A stretch of DNA of 64,000 nucleotides, taken from assembly GCA_963383645.1 (NCBI GenBank), contig OY726560.1, positions 26,351,800-26,415,799 on the forward strand. Direction: 5' to 3'. Made by a program: the position numbers and the translations under genes. Below are positions 1-10,569 of this stretch, piece after piece (position 1 is the stretch's first letter; every line of letters begins with the position of its first letter). This DNA comes from Muscardinus avellanarius. Its lineage: Eukaryota > Chordata > Mammalia > Rodentia > Gliridae. The notes under the pieces are model-generated. The model was given only the letters and a program-made list of their open reading frames with translations. It had not been told where the DNA came from and did not search any database.

Positions 1-1777
1 AAAATTTTTTTTAAAGATCAAGCTAAAATTCTTCTTCATGAAGTTTTTTGTAGACCTTAGCAGCCAGCATTTTCTGGATAGGGTAGATATCAAAATACAC
101 TTGCAATAAGTCTGAAAATCCTGTTAAAGACAAGGTTATGCTGAAGGTGCTTAACATTTATGAGATCCTTCATGTCCTAGAAATGAGAAAGAGAGTTGAT
201 GGCTTTCAAAGCCGTTATCAGTGAAACATTATCTTCAGCACGAAATGCAGGTTTCCTTCATCCTCTCTGTGGTACATAAGACCCGCTGCTGGCTTACCAG
301 TTCTTTCTCATTTTGCTTTTCTGAAAGTAAATATTGAAGAAGTAAAGCCTGAAAGCTACAATACTCATATTCACACCAAGAGCAAGGACAGATGGATATT
401 CCAATCTATGTTACTTACAGTTTTAAGAAAACTAATAATGGTTACAAAAACGAAGCTATCTGTATAACAGATGTCCATCTCGATCCAGCAGCTCTGAATA
501 GCAGCTGTTCAGATGAGGTTTTCATGAAGCATAGCAATTCTGAGTACTGCTGTGCTATGTCCTGCATACAAAAGCAATAAAAAATGGGCTCTGGGAAGAA
601 AGGGAGGCAACTATTGGAAGAAGATTGCATTAATTTAGTGCCTTTTCTTCATTCATATATGTGAGAGATCTCTGAGACAGAACTTTAGAAGAAAAAATTG
701 AATGGACACCAAATATTTTTCTTTCATGTATGAAATATGCAGAACCACATCTCTTGCTTGATGGTAATTCAATTTTATAGGGTTAGCAAATATTTTCCCC
801 TCCAAACCTTAATATCAAGAGGACTTTTCAATTTAGAAATGAATATACTGCATCTACCAAGGGCTTTACCTTGATTAACCTTGCTAACTAACAAGGAGGT
901 TGCTTGCTATGAATGTGTTTGCATGTGAACTTCAAGCTGGTTTTATTGACACAAGAGGTCAGTCTAACAAGGTCCTAGCATCAAGGGACACAAACAGAGA
1001 AGCTATACTAATTGTGGCCATGAAGAGCATGTAAGTGTTTTCATTAAAAGTCAATACTCATGCAGATTTTCAATTCACCATCTGGCCCTCTTTGCACTGA
1101 TATTTGAAATGCAGGAAGCTGATTTAGTTACCAGATTTCTTCATCAATTTGTCATACATTCACTGACTACCATGCTACAGTTCCTAGGAAATAAATGTGA
1201 AATAAAGTAACAATTTTTTAAAAACGGCATTCTATATTTTATTGTATATTTTGAGTCAAATTTATAAAATATTCATAAGACATAGTTTGAACTCACTATT
1301 TAGATAGAATGAATTTGACCATCCTAATTAAATACATGTATCACACAAATCCTTGACAATAAAAACATTTGGAAATTTATTATTAATATTGAACTAAATG
1401 TATTTATAAAACTCTTGGTATGTGTGTAAAGGAATATAAATTAGTGTAAATAATTCTCAGTTCTAAGATGTTCTATGAAAATTATGAAGAGTTCAGCAGG
1501 CAATTATCTCCTAGTAGCAAATGCAATAATAAACTCATGTCATAGTCAACGTTGTCATTTGTTCTACTTATCAACCCTTTGTTCAATATGTGTGGCTCAT
1601 ATGTGAACATGATCCTATTAATGAACATTTTTTGAATTTGTGCTTTATTTCCTTTTAGAAGAAATGGCTGCATCATCCTTACTCTTTTACCTGCTTTAAA
1701 AATTGAGTTTTACAAATAAAAGACTGAGAGATTGAGAGAAATATAAGAAGCAATACTTCATTAAATGGGCAAAAACT
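1..1777. other. Unassigned AT-rich intergenic sequence
   Basis: No repeat family, exon or RNA gene is recognisable. The 62-codon frames on both strands near 392-630 overlap each other in opposite directions and have no recognisable domain, so I treat them as chance frames. Confidence 0.5.
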
Positions 1778-1948
1778 TCCCGCACTTGGGAGGTGAAGAC
1801 AGGAGGATCGTCGCACAGGTTCGAAGCCAGCCTCAGCTACTTAGTGAGGCTCTCAGCAACTTAGTGAGACCCTGTTTCCAAATTAAAAAAATATATACAA
1901 TAGGTCTAGAAGTATAACCCAGAGGTAGAAAGCTCCTTTGCAGAGAAA
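1778..1948 (+). repeat. B1-dID SINE, 5'-truncated, older form
   Basis: The copy starts inside the B1-like arm (cacttgggaggtgaagac). It keeps a good B-box-like GGTTCGAAGCC and runs through an A-rich linker into a dID-like arm (taggtctagaagtata...). It belongs to the form intermediate between the two main SINE types in this window. Confidence 0.8.
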
Positions 1949-2239
1949 TAATGAATGATTGAGTTCTTCATATACATTATCTTTTATAATAATAACAATA
2001 CATTTATGAGTTGTTTTTTCTTTTGAAAAATAAGAAAACTTATGCTTTGAAGAGTTAACACTTCACATCCAAGAAGTAATGAAATTATGATTTCAAAGCA
2101 GATCTATTGTCTGTTTTCTTCCTATTTAATGTACAGAAAACAAGTAGATTTTGTACTGAATATGATTTTTAGAAAATAAATACAAATGCTGTATTTGTAA
2201 CTCAATCCCAGTAGTGATCATTTATTCTACTTATCCCAC

Positions 2240-2545
2240 CTCATGTCCCATGAACATTCTTTTCTGTCTATACCTTTGAATATGTTTTCACATCATTTAT
2301 TTTAGTTGACATGCTCACCATTCCTAGTCTTACTTCTTAGGTAAACCTTATACTTTGCATTCCTTTTAAAGCTCATTTAAGACTCACTCCTTCCTTAAAT
2401 CTTCTCAATTCTTTTTCAAATTGCATTGATCTTTTTTCTTTGATCTTTTCTAATGCTCACTGTTCTACAAAGGTGAGTGCTAACTTATGCATTGTTTTGC
2501 CTCAAATTATTTGTTGTAATTTTAACTCAATTTAACATTCAAAAA
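2240..2545 (-). repeat. Possible L2-type LINE remnant
   Basis: The stretch around 2355-2470 (ccttttaaagctcatttaag, then actcactccttccttaaatc) resembles the antisense L2 3' region. It is strongly diverged and unconfirmed. Confidence 0.35.
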
Positions 2546-3677
2546 ATATTTTTGTGTATATTTATCAAACAGACAATAACTTGTGTTGTTAGCACATGGT
2601 AAAGGACATATTAACAGATATTAGGTGGATTAGTATATTTAAAAACAGAAATCTATTCTTAACATGTATATTGAATACTGAACTAAACCTGCTGCTTTTA
2701 ATGTTGTTAGTGACATAGGGAATAAAATATAAATGTAGACAACACTATATTTCAGAAGAAGAAATTATTGACAAAACATCGGGAAGGTAACAGGGCATTC
2801 CATGCCAGGGTAAGGTTGAATCCTCATGTGCAGGAAAAGTTGTTGGAAGCCTGCCATTCTTCTGCAGGAATTGGAAATATTTTATTGATAGGATTGAGAC
2901 ATTTCACAGATGTCATCAAAGGACCAGTTTTTTAAATGTAATTATTTTGAAGCAAGGTCAACATGTGAAAATCACAGGATATAATGAAAATATGTTTAAA
3001 GAATGAAGGCTGTTTCTTCGGTAACTTGGGTAAATGTTGTGAGTCGTTATCATAAAGTCTAGGAAAATGCGAGTTGGTCCAGATTCTGTCAGTGTGCCTC
3101 CATTAGGGCTTTGAAGACAATGTGCCCTGATCATGGACACAAGTATTTTGGCCTAAAATAGGGGATGACTCATTAGGTTGCCATGACATTATAAAAATAT
3201 TGTGTAACCCATACTTTATTGGGTATAGAGTGATTAAACAGCAATCCTTCCAGCTACCGTTGCCTCAGGAAGGTTTAATGATTCTGTGCAGTAAGTGTCA
3301 TGGTTGTTGCCCAAATGGAGGCTCTGCCCCTAGTTCAGTCTCCAAGCAGGAACAACTTCTTCCCACCAGAGGGCTTTTAAAACCACTTCCATACTTAGAG
3401 AGAGTACGTCATTGGAGCAGAAAATAGCATTTTTCCCCCTGAAGACAAACCAGGAGAGACATGACAGACGCACAACACTCAGTTTAGAGGAGCATGAGTT
3501 ATTTTGCATATCTATTTGAGGAGGCTACAAATAAAGGGATGATTCTCAAAAACTGTTCAAGGAGCGTCTATATAAGCAAAGAACACATCTTGTTATTAGG
3601 AGGCCTAAAGCGTGATGTGAGGTTTTAGATCAGAGGAGGAAAACGGAAAATGTAGAAGCAGGTTCAGACCTTACCAT
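2546..3677. other. Unassigned intergenic sequence
   Basis: No family is recognised. A 75-codon plus-strand frame at 3200-3427 has no known motif and no splice or polyadenylation context that I can support. Confidence 0.4.
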
Positions 3678-3692
3678 TGCAGGGGCTATTCT
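3678..3692 (+). repeat. Left target-site duplication of VNTR-L1 composite
   Basis: TGCAGGGGCTATTCT here is repeated exactly at 4717-4731. The left copy is followed directly by a T tract, the poly(A) tail of a minus-strand retroposon. This is the signature of an L1-mediated insertion. Confidence 0.93.
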
Positions 3693-3735
3693 TTTTTTTT
3701 ATAGTATATTATTTTATTAACAAATGTTTAACTTT

Positions 3736-3736
<1 letters not shown>

Positions 3737-3779
<43 letters not shown>
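3737..3779. repeat. (AT)n microsatellite in retroposon tail
   Basis: About 20 uninterrupted AT units lie between the L1 polyadenylation region and the terminal A tract of the composite retroposon. Confidence 0.95.
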
Positions 3780-3782
<3 letters not shown>

Positions 3783-4145
3783 TTTTATTGGTGCATTTCA
3801 GTCACACATCACATTGGAATACAAATCTTGAGAGGATATACAAGCACACATCATCCAATTAGCCCTCATCCAGCCCCCATCCCATTCCCTCCCACTCCCT
3901 CGATCCCATGCTTGATTGGTGATTATCTTTGATACATTTGTTTACGTGCCTCCTGAGTTTTAAAGAGGTTCCATCCTCCCCCATCCCATCCCCTCTGATT
4001 GGTCACCTTACTTTCTCTGCTATAGGGCCCTTTCTATAACTCGACCTCCTCCTGTTACCCCTTTCCTCCTAGTTATTGCTAATTAGGGGAAGTATCTGGT
4101 TTTTATTTTCTGTGATATTTCTCTGTGCATGCTGCATTGCAAGTT

Positions 4146-4716
4146 CTGATCCCACTCTTGACAGCCCCAGTAGTGGCCTGGCCACCTGGAGGACTCTGAT
4201 CCTGACCTCAGTGGCTCCAGCACAGGCCTTGCCTCATGGGAGGCCCTGATTCTGGCCTCGCTGGTCCCTGCACCACCCTAACCCCTCAGCTGGCTCTGAT
4301 CCCAGCCTTGGAGGCCCCAACACCGGCCTTGCCTCAAGGCAGGCTCCGATCCCAGCTTCGCTGACCCTGGCACCGGCCTAACCCCTCAGCAGGCTCCTAT
4401 CCTGGCCTTGGAGGCCCCAGAACCGGCCTTGCCTCATGGCAGGCTACAATCCTGGCCTCGCTAGCCCCAGCACTGGCCTAACCCCTTGGCAGGCTCCGAT
4501 TCGGCCTCCGAGGCCGCACCACCAGCCTTGCCTCATGGCAGGCTCCGATCTCAGCTTTTCTGGCCCCAGCACCAGCCTAACCCCTCGGTAGGCTCCAAGC
4601 CTGGCCTTGGAGGCCTCAGTAGCGGCCTTGCCTCACAGCAGGCTCTGATCCCAGCCTCGCTGGCCCCGGCACTGACCTAACCCCCTTGGCAGGCTCCGAT
4701 CCCGGCCTCGGAGGCC
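4146..4716. repeat. GC-rich minisatellite, 100-bp period built from two 50-bp half units
   Basis: The marker ccttgcctca recurs at 4227, 4327, 4427, 4526 and 4626, giving a period of 99-100 bp over about 5.7 copies. Each unit holds two related 50-bp halves. One half carries ...ggccttggaggcccc..., then accggccttgcctcatgg. The other carries ...gcctcgctggccccgg..., then caccggcctaacccctcag. The tract is far richer in G+C than anything around it. The 64-codon plus frame inside (4486-4680) is a by-product of the repeat. Confidence 0.95.
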
Positions 4717-4731
4717 TGCAGGGGCTATTCT
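4717..4731 (+). repeat. Right target-site duplication of VNTR-L1 composite
   Basis: Exact 15-bp copy of the sequence at 3678-3692. It joins directly to the last VNTR unit. Confidence 0.93.
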
Positions 4732-4764
4732 GTAAGCCATGCTTGTTCACATTTACTATTGGCC

Positions 4765-5090
4765 CATTATTATTAATTAAACAAATATTTATGTGCCACT
4801 CATATGCTAGTTACTAAAAAATTAAAGAAGAGTAACGTATATGATTCTTAATTCTCAGGTTTTATAGTATAATAGGAGAGAGATTTTAAACTAAGGATTC
4901 CACAAACAAACTATAATCACAACATGAGTTAGTGTTGAAATAAAGTGACTTAAAACCTGGGAGATGGAAGAGATTTTCTTACTAAATGATTCTAAGGTAT
5001 CATTTAAGTTGAAATCTGAAGGAAGAGTGGGTGCTGTGTAGGCAAATTGGGTCCTTGGCGGGGAAGGTGCTAGTGAGAGGTGGACAGAGG
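4765..5090 (+). repeat. Probable L2-type LINE remnant
   Basis: The segments aaacaaatatttatgtgcc, actcatatgctagttact and tttaagttgaaatctgaagg resemble the well-known 3' part of mammalian L2. It is diverged and called from memory of the consensus. Confidence 0.5.
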
Positions 5091-6140
5091 AGGTCAGCAG
5101 ATGTCAAACCTTGGTGCCCTGTGGATCAGGATGCCAGAGCCAGTGTGGCTTGAAATAGAGAGAAAGGGGAAGGTGATATAAGTCTGAGATTGTCTCTCCA
5201 TGATCTTAATTGTCATATTCATTATTTTGATCTTGATAATTAAATCTGTAGGCAAGAGAATGGCATTTTTCCACATTGCAAATATGTTCTCTTCATAATG
5301 CAATCAACGATTAAATGGTAGACCAGTTTCACTGAGTGAATTAGAAAGGGATCAAGCAAACAAACAACCACCACTCTTATCTCCACTCTGAGCTGCAGCA
5401 ATGAGGAATCAGTGCTCTGTTTTGCTAAATATTAGATGATGTGTTTTTTTTCAAGGTAGAAAGAAGAGGAAGAAGATAGGAATATGGTAGGAGGTGAAAG
5501 GTCCGCTCTAATAGAGACTTAGTGGAGGAGGCATAAAGGATTGCCAATTCTGACACTGGCATGAGTTCCTGGTAAAGGAATTCTAAGAAATGGATGAATC
5601 TCTCCTGTAAGAGTTACTGAATCCAGTCTGTTTGGTTTATTACTAACCACTGAGAAGTTGGCCTTGAGAACATCAGGCTATTATAGCAGTGAAGGGGTGG
5701 CACTGCCTGTCTTAAGTGCCTCTCATCCGTGTAAGCAAGAAGCATGTCAGTAGGTCAGGAGAGCCCAAGTAAAGCCCTTTATTAACTTTGCACACCACAA
5801 ATTGGAAAGAAAGGTCTACACAACTTATAGAATGAATCTTCATTAGTCAGTTAGGGGGATATTGGATAAGATTATAAATTGGAGTTTTAAAAGTTTCTTA
5901 CATAGCAACAAATGATTACAACACCTGAATTGTCTCCTCCTTGCCCACTTGCTAGCACCATTAACTTTCACGAGTGATAATTAGTGAGGTTTTAAATTCT
6001 CTCCCTTTCTCCTCCTAATTTTTTTTTGGAACTTTGTCTCCATTTCACTTGGCGAGAAATATGTCATTATTAAAAATGATCTTGTTTCAGAGACTTTGAA
6101 TTTCATTGAATGAGTTTTATTTTTCTTTTTGTTTTCTTTT
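5091..6140. other. Unassigned intergenic sequence
   Basis: I see no recognisable gene or repeat. The 69-codon minus frame (5094-5303) has no identifiable domain. Confidence 0.4.
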
Positions 6141-6323
6141 ATATATTTTTGTAGCATTGGGGATTAAATTAAAGGTTATTCTACCACTGAGATATACTTA
6201 GAGTTCCCTTTTATTTTTTTTATTTTGAAACAGGGTCTCACTAAGTGACTAAGGTTGGTCTCAAATTTGTGATTCTCCCTGTCATAGCCTCTCTAATACT
6301 GGGATTTTAGGCATGCTGGGCTC
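6141..6323 (-). repeat. B1-dID SINE, old copy
   Basis: The reverse-oriented dID arm (gggattaaattaaaggttat, then tctaccactgag) is followed by gaaacagggtctcactaagt and a decayed B1 arm ending ggcatgctgggct. Confidence 0.85.
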
Positions 6324-6367
6324 AATAGAGTGATTTTTCTGTGTATATTGAAATAACCATATGGTAT

Positions 6368-6531
6368 TCTTTTTTTTTATTTTTTTCATATTTATTTTTA
6401 ATTGGTGCACTGTATTCATACATCATAGTGGGATACATACTTTTGTAGACATACATGCACACATTGCCCAGTCAGCCCCCACCCGATCCCCACCCCGTTC
6501 TCTCCCTATCCCCCCCTCCTATGCTTGGCTT
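6368..6531 (-). mobile_element. L1 3' UTR end fragment, minus strand
   Basis: A T tract leads into attggtgcactgtattcata and catacatgcacacattgccc. This is the reverse complement of the squirrel L1 3' terminus seen at 17,340-17,420. Only the last 160 bp or so are present. Confidence 0.8.
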
Positions 6532-6749
6532 AGTAGTTGACATCTAGTATTATAGCAATTTATCCAAAATTAAAAATGATAATCTCTCATAACAGTTTCA
6601 TTTGTCTGATACCAAGCTTTTGATGACTTAAAGATAACATTTCAATATTTCTTTGTGCTTTCTTTCTTACCAGAGAATCTATTTTTTTCTATTTTTAGGT
6701 GAAACTATCATATATTTACATATTTATTTTTCAGAAAAAAAAATCTATC
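6532..6749. other. Unassigned AT-rich sequence between L1 fragments
   Basis: No clear homology is visible. It may be decayed L1. Confidence 0.3.
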
Positions 6750-7410
6750 CTAATATGGAATATGGACTCTAGGTACCCACATTGATCTTGAAAAAGAACA
6801 AAGCTAGAAGATATATATTTTCTGATTTCAAACCATATAAAGCTACAATAATTGAAACAGTGTAGTACTATTCTAAAGGCAGATATATAAACCATTGGAG
6901 TTAAATAAAAGCCTAGAGCTAAATTCTTCCCTATATTGTCAAGTTATTTTTGACAAGGTTTCCACGAACATTTGGTGGTGGAAATAATAATCTTTTAACT
7001 AAATATTGTTGAAACATAATAATTACATGGAAAAGAATAAAATTGGACCCTTACCTAATCCCATATACAAGTATTAACTCAAAATAGATAAAAGACCTAA
7101 ATATAAATCTTAAGACTATAAACTTTTAGGAGAAAATCTGGGTCATAAAACCTCACAACATTGAAATTGGCAGTGATTTCTTGGTTATGATTTCAATGGC
7201 ACAGGCAACAGAAGAGTATACAAACTCCCTAAAAAATAAAAAACATATTTTATATCCAAAGACAATGTAAACAGAGTTAACAGTTACTAATAGAATGGGA
7301 TAAAATATTTCCAAATGCTATATCTGAAGGTATATTAATATTCCAACTAGAAATCCTAAAAATTAACAACAATAAAGGCAAACAATACCCTTTAGAGATA
7401 GGTAACAGAC
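6750..7410 (+). mobile_element. Old L1 ORF2 3' region, first segment
   Basis: Diverged L1 ORF2 sequence on the plus strand (for example gatttcaaaccatataaagc, aattgaaacagtgtagtact). It continues collinearly at about 9336 after a 1.9-kb interruption, so this copy hosted later insertions. Confidence 0.75.
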
Positions 7411-7478
7411 TAACATAAATAATGAATCTCCACAGATAACCAATCTTAGTTGTCTGTTGGATGGAAAATCTTGTTTCT

Positions 7479-8408
7479 CTAGTTCTGATGTGTGTTACCT
7501 ATTTCTTCTTTGTAGTTAATCTCTTTGAGTATTTTCTCTAGTGCTGGTTTTGAAGACATAAATTCCTTCAGTTTCTGTTTGTCATGGAAGCTTCTTATTT
7601 CTCCATCTAATTTGATAGAGAGTTTTGCTGGGTAGGAAATTTTTGGCTGTAAGTTGTTTTCTTTCAGAGTTTGGAATATGTTACTCCAAGCCCTTCTGGC
7701 TCTCATAACTTGGTTTGGGAAGTCTGGAGTGATTCTAATTGGTTTGCCTCTGAATGTCACTTGGCCCTTTGCTTTTGTTGCCTTTAAGATTCTCTGCTTG
7801 GCTTCCACATTGGTCATTTTGACAATTATGTGACGTGGGGATCCTCTTCTCCGACCCTGTCTAAAGGGAGTTCTATAAGTTTCCTGGACCTGTGTATCAA
7901 CCTCTTGCTCTAAGTTTTGAAAATTTTCTGTTATTACTTCCTTGAAGAGATTGTTGATCCCTTTGGTTTCACTTTCTTTTCCCTCCTCTATTCCAATTAT
8001 TCTTAGGTTAGCTCTCTTAAAATAGGCCCATATTTCTTCAATATCAGATTCCTGCTGTCGGATATTTTTTCCTAGATTAGAAACTATGCATTCATTTTTG
8101 GAATGATCATCTTCTAAGAGCCAGATTCTGTTCTCCATGTGTTCTAATCGGTTGTTTGTGCTTTGAATTGAGGCCTTTACTTCATTAATTGCATCCTTTA
8201 TCTCTTTTTGGCTCTCTCTGAGTTCTTTTCGAAGCACCTCTATTATTTCTACAGTTATTTTCCTGATTTGATCTTCTAGAAATCTCTGATTTTCTGTTTT
8301 ATCGGGTTCTGATGTTGTGGGGTTGTGAACATTAATTGCTCCAGTATTATTCCTCTTTCCCATGATTTCGGAAGTTTGTGCCTTCTCTGGGTTCTTCCCT
8401 TGGGTCAC
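7479..8408 (-). CDS. L1 ORF1: LINE-1 ORF1 protein, open over 309 codons
   Basis: ORF1p is the RNA-binding, trimeric nucleic-acid chaperone of LINE-1 ribonucleoprotein. The frame is intact from ATG to stop. Residues about 43-130 are charged and heptad-like, consistent with the trimerising coiled coil. An RRM-like domain follows, with LRIIGI (135-140) as the RNP2-like strand and RHIIVKM (192-198) as the RNP1-like strand, and a basic RQGRRRG stretch at 184-190 just before it. The C-terminal domain (about 205-290) includes RARRAW at 236-241. The length is slightly below human and mouse ORF1p (roughly 340-370 residues), mostly because of a short N-terminal region. It is the only long frame in the window with clear protein-family features. 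Whether it is expressed cannot be told from sequence. Confidence 0.93.
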   Translation of the reverse strand: MTQGKNPEKAQTSEIMGKRNNTGAINVHNPTTSEPDKTENQRFLEDQIRKITVEIIEVLRKELRESQKEIKDAINEVKASIQSTNNRLEHMENRIWLLEDDHSKNECIVSNLGKNIRQQESDIEEIWAYFKRANLRIIGIEEGKESETKGINNLFKEVITENFQNLEQEVDTQVQETYRTPFRQGRRRGSPRHIIVKMTNVEAKQRILKATKAKGQVTFRGKPIRITPDFPNQVMRARRAWSNIFQTLKENNLQPKISYPAKLSIKLDGEIRSFHDKQKLKEFMSSKPALEKILKEINYKEEIGNTHQN

Positions 8409-9148
8409 TATGACTTCACTTAAGGTGCTCTGGATCTCGAGTCAGTAGTATCTCAGACCCCACTATTCCTTTACTGGGTTTTATCACAGAGTCTCCGACC
8501 CAGAGAGTCGATAGAGGCTGCTTTAGACCGTGGGGGGGTGCCAGGTTGCACGTTCTCCTGTGGTGTGATATCACTGCCACCGCCCCTCTCCCACTGGGTC
8601 AAGTCCCAGTGAGTACAGTACTGGGATTTCTCCGCTGTGGCCCGCAATTTGACTCACTGTTCTTGAGTACGCAGATGTAGCTGTAGTGAGTTCCGTGCTG
8701 CTGCTGCCGGTGGCAATATGGCGCCGCTGCTACGCCCTCGGCTGTTGGGCTGGCGTTTTTTTTTTTTTTTTTTTCTTGGTTTTGATTTCCACTCTGAATC
8801 CCTGCAGCGTGTGCTGAGCTCAGACACTGGGAGCTTTAGATGTCCTCTGCGCCGAGAAATCCCGCCTGGCTGTTCCGCAGCGGCTCCCCTCGGCTTGCTG
8901 TGGCCGTCCCGTGAATTCGCCGGCAGTATGGCGTTGCTGCCGTGTCTGCCGCGTCCTCGGGCGTGAAGATCTCCTCTGTGGCTCTGTTCTCAGTCCGCTT
9001 TCTCTCTGGAGCCTGGTGATTTTTTTTTGTTTCTCTGGTGATGTTGTTTTCTGGCTTTGAAAGGCGCTGATTTTGTGGTAATGGATATTTGTTGTTAGCG
9101 GGGCTCTTAAGCCCCGCTTTTCTCGGTCGCCATCTTCCCGGAAGTCCT
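8409..9148 (-). promoter_or_regulatory. LINE-1 5' UTR / internal promoter
   Basis: The region upstream of ORF1 on the minus strand is CpG-rich (densest 8690-8970) in an AT-rich setting. Its extreme 5' end carries ggaagatggc (plus-strand 9129-9138), matching the YY1-type site at the start of mammalian L1 promoters. It contains T tracts at 8756-8774 and 9020-9028. Unlike mouse L1 it shows no tandem monomers. Confidence 0.75.
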
Positions 9149-9149
9149 T

Positions 9150-9335
9150 CGGTATTTATTCTTCATTCTGTTGATTAAATATATAATATCTTTCATTTTG
9201 TGCATGTTAAAACATTGTTGCAGTCCAGGAATAAATCCCACTTGATCATGGTGTATAATTTTTCATGTGCTGCCAAATTGGATTTTCTAGTATTTTATTG
9301 AGAATTTTTGTATCTTTGTTCATTGGAGATATTAA
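9150..9335 (-). mobile_element. Old L1 ORF2 (RT region) fragment, antisense
   Basis: Sequence such as cccacttgatcatggtgtat and tagtattttattgagaattt is the familiar antisense L1 reverse-transcriptase region. It lies between the ORF1-bearing L1 and the plus-strand old L1. Confidence 0.75.
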
Positions 9336-10095
9336 TCTGTAGTAATGTAAACCAATAAAACCATTATGGAAAACAGTTTGAAAGTTCCTCAAAACCTAGA
9401 AATAGAACTGTAATATTATGTAGCAATCCTAATAGGGAGGATTTATCCAAGGCAATTGAAATCAGTATGTTGAAGAAATATCTGCATTTACATGCCTAAC
9501 ACAGCACTATTCATAATGGCTAAAAGGTGGGATCTACCTAGGTTCTCCTTTATAGATGAATGAATAAAGAATGTATAGAATATATACATAGTTGAATAAT
9601 TTTCACTCATCCAAAAATGAAATTCTTCAATTTATAGCAACATGGATGAAATTGGAAAGCGTTATGTTAAGTGAAATAAATTGGGCACAGAAATACAAAT
9701 ACCGCATGTTCTTACTTATATGTGGAAGCTAAAGTTGATCTCAAAGAAATAGACAATAGTAGATACCAGAGGTTGGGAAGGACACAAGGATAGAGGGAGG
9801 ATGGAGAGAAGAGGGTTAAGATATTTTATGTGTATAGTTGGGTAAGAGATATTCTATTATTCTAAAGCACAGTAGAATATGTATGGTTAACAACAGTTAA
9901 TTGGGTGTTTCAAAATAACTGCTAGAGAAAAATTTGAATGTTACTAACACAAAGAAATTATAAATATATGAGATGATGGATATGCCAATTACCCTGAATT
10001 GACCTTTACACATTACATGTATAGGTATTGAAATCCAATATCCTGACCCATAAATGTGTATAATTACTAGGTATTAATTAAAAATTAAGTAACCT
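9336..10095 (+). mobile_element. Old L1 3' part, second segment
   Basis: Begins with ORF2 sequence (aaaaccattatggaaaacag) and passes through ttcataatggctaaaaggtg and the polypurine 3' UTR (ggacacaaggatagagggag) to about 10,095. It continues the L1 interrupted at about 7410. Confidence 0.75.
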
Positions 10096-10130
10096 TTCTT
10101 TTCCTGGAAACTTTGCATCATTTTTATTAT

Positions 10131-10262
10131 TTTGTTTATTTTATTATTTATTTATTTATTTATTTATTATTTTATTTATTATTTATTATTTTATTATTAT
10201 TTTATTATTTTGTTTATATTTTTATTATTTTTGTTTATTATTAAATAAACAGGTTTATTTAT
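10131..10262. repeat. Imperfect (TTTA)n / (TTA)n AT-rich repeat
   Basis: Low-complexity run of ttta, attt and tta units. Confidence 0.9.
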
Positions 10263-10332
10263 TATTTTGAGTTTTCATACTGTGTCATAAATGTTATGAC
10301 TATGTACATGTTAATAAAATCATATTATTTTA

Positions 10333-10527
10333 GTCATGCCAATGGTACATGCCCACAATCATAGTACTTGGGAGACTGAGAAAGAAGACTTGCAGGTTTG
10401 AGGCCCATGCACAGTAACTTAGGGAGACCTGGTTTCTAAATTTAAAATAATAATAATAATAATAATACTGGAGGTATAGCTCAGAGGTAAAATTCCCCTG
10501 GGTTTAATCCCCAGTGCCACACTCACA
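10333..10527 (+). repeat. B1-dID SINE
   Basis: A decayed B1-like arm (catgccaatggtacatgccc) leads to an (ATA)n linker and then a dID arm, ggaggtatagctcagaggta, ending ggtttaatccccagtgcc. Confidence 0.88.
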
Positions 10528-10569
10528 CATAAAAGCTCATGTTAATTACTTGAAGACTTGTAGGTACTT

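Larger units (their letters stand above)
3693..4716 (-). mobile_element. Composite retroposon: GC-rich VNTR plus L1 3' end, minus strand
   Basis: Read on the minus strand, the element begins with a GC-rich tandem repeat (4146-4716). It then runs into the end of L1 ORF2 and the L1 3' UTR (about 3780-4145), ending in an (AT)n tract and A tail at 3693. The L1 part aligns by eye with the L1 ends at 16,270-16,610 and 17,090-17,420: shared blocks include gtaaggtgacc, aagcatggga, gatgatgtgtgc and gcaccaataaaaataaa. A 15-bp target duplication encloses both parts, so they probably arrived together. The layout (VNTR, then retroelement 3' end, then poly(A)) recalls primate SVA/LAVA elements, though it has no shared ancestry with them that I can see. 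An alternative is an ordinary 5'-truncated L1 whose template switched onto GC-rich repeat RNA. Confidence 0.82.
7450..9148 (-). mobile_element. L1 with complete 5' end and ORF1 but no ORF2, minus strand
   Basis: Read on the minus strand it starts with a typical LINE-1 5' end (ggacttccgggaagatggcg near 9125-9146). It continues through a CpG-rich 5' UTR (8409-9148) and an open ORF1 (8408-7479), then stops within about 30-40 bp. No EN/RT ORF2 follows: the next sequence is an older, plus-strand L1. L1s usually lose their 5' end, so a copy lacking its 3' end is the unusual case. It could reflect later deletion, rearrangement or recombination. Low visible decay in ORF1 suggests it is fairly young. 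Confidence 0.85.

Noticed and set aside
3693..4716. Reading the GC-rich block as a CpG-island promoter or coding exon
   Set aside because: The 100-bp periodicity and the enclosing target duplication show it is a minisatellite in a retroposon.
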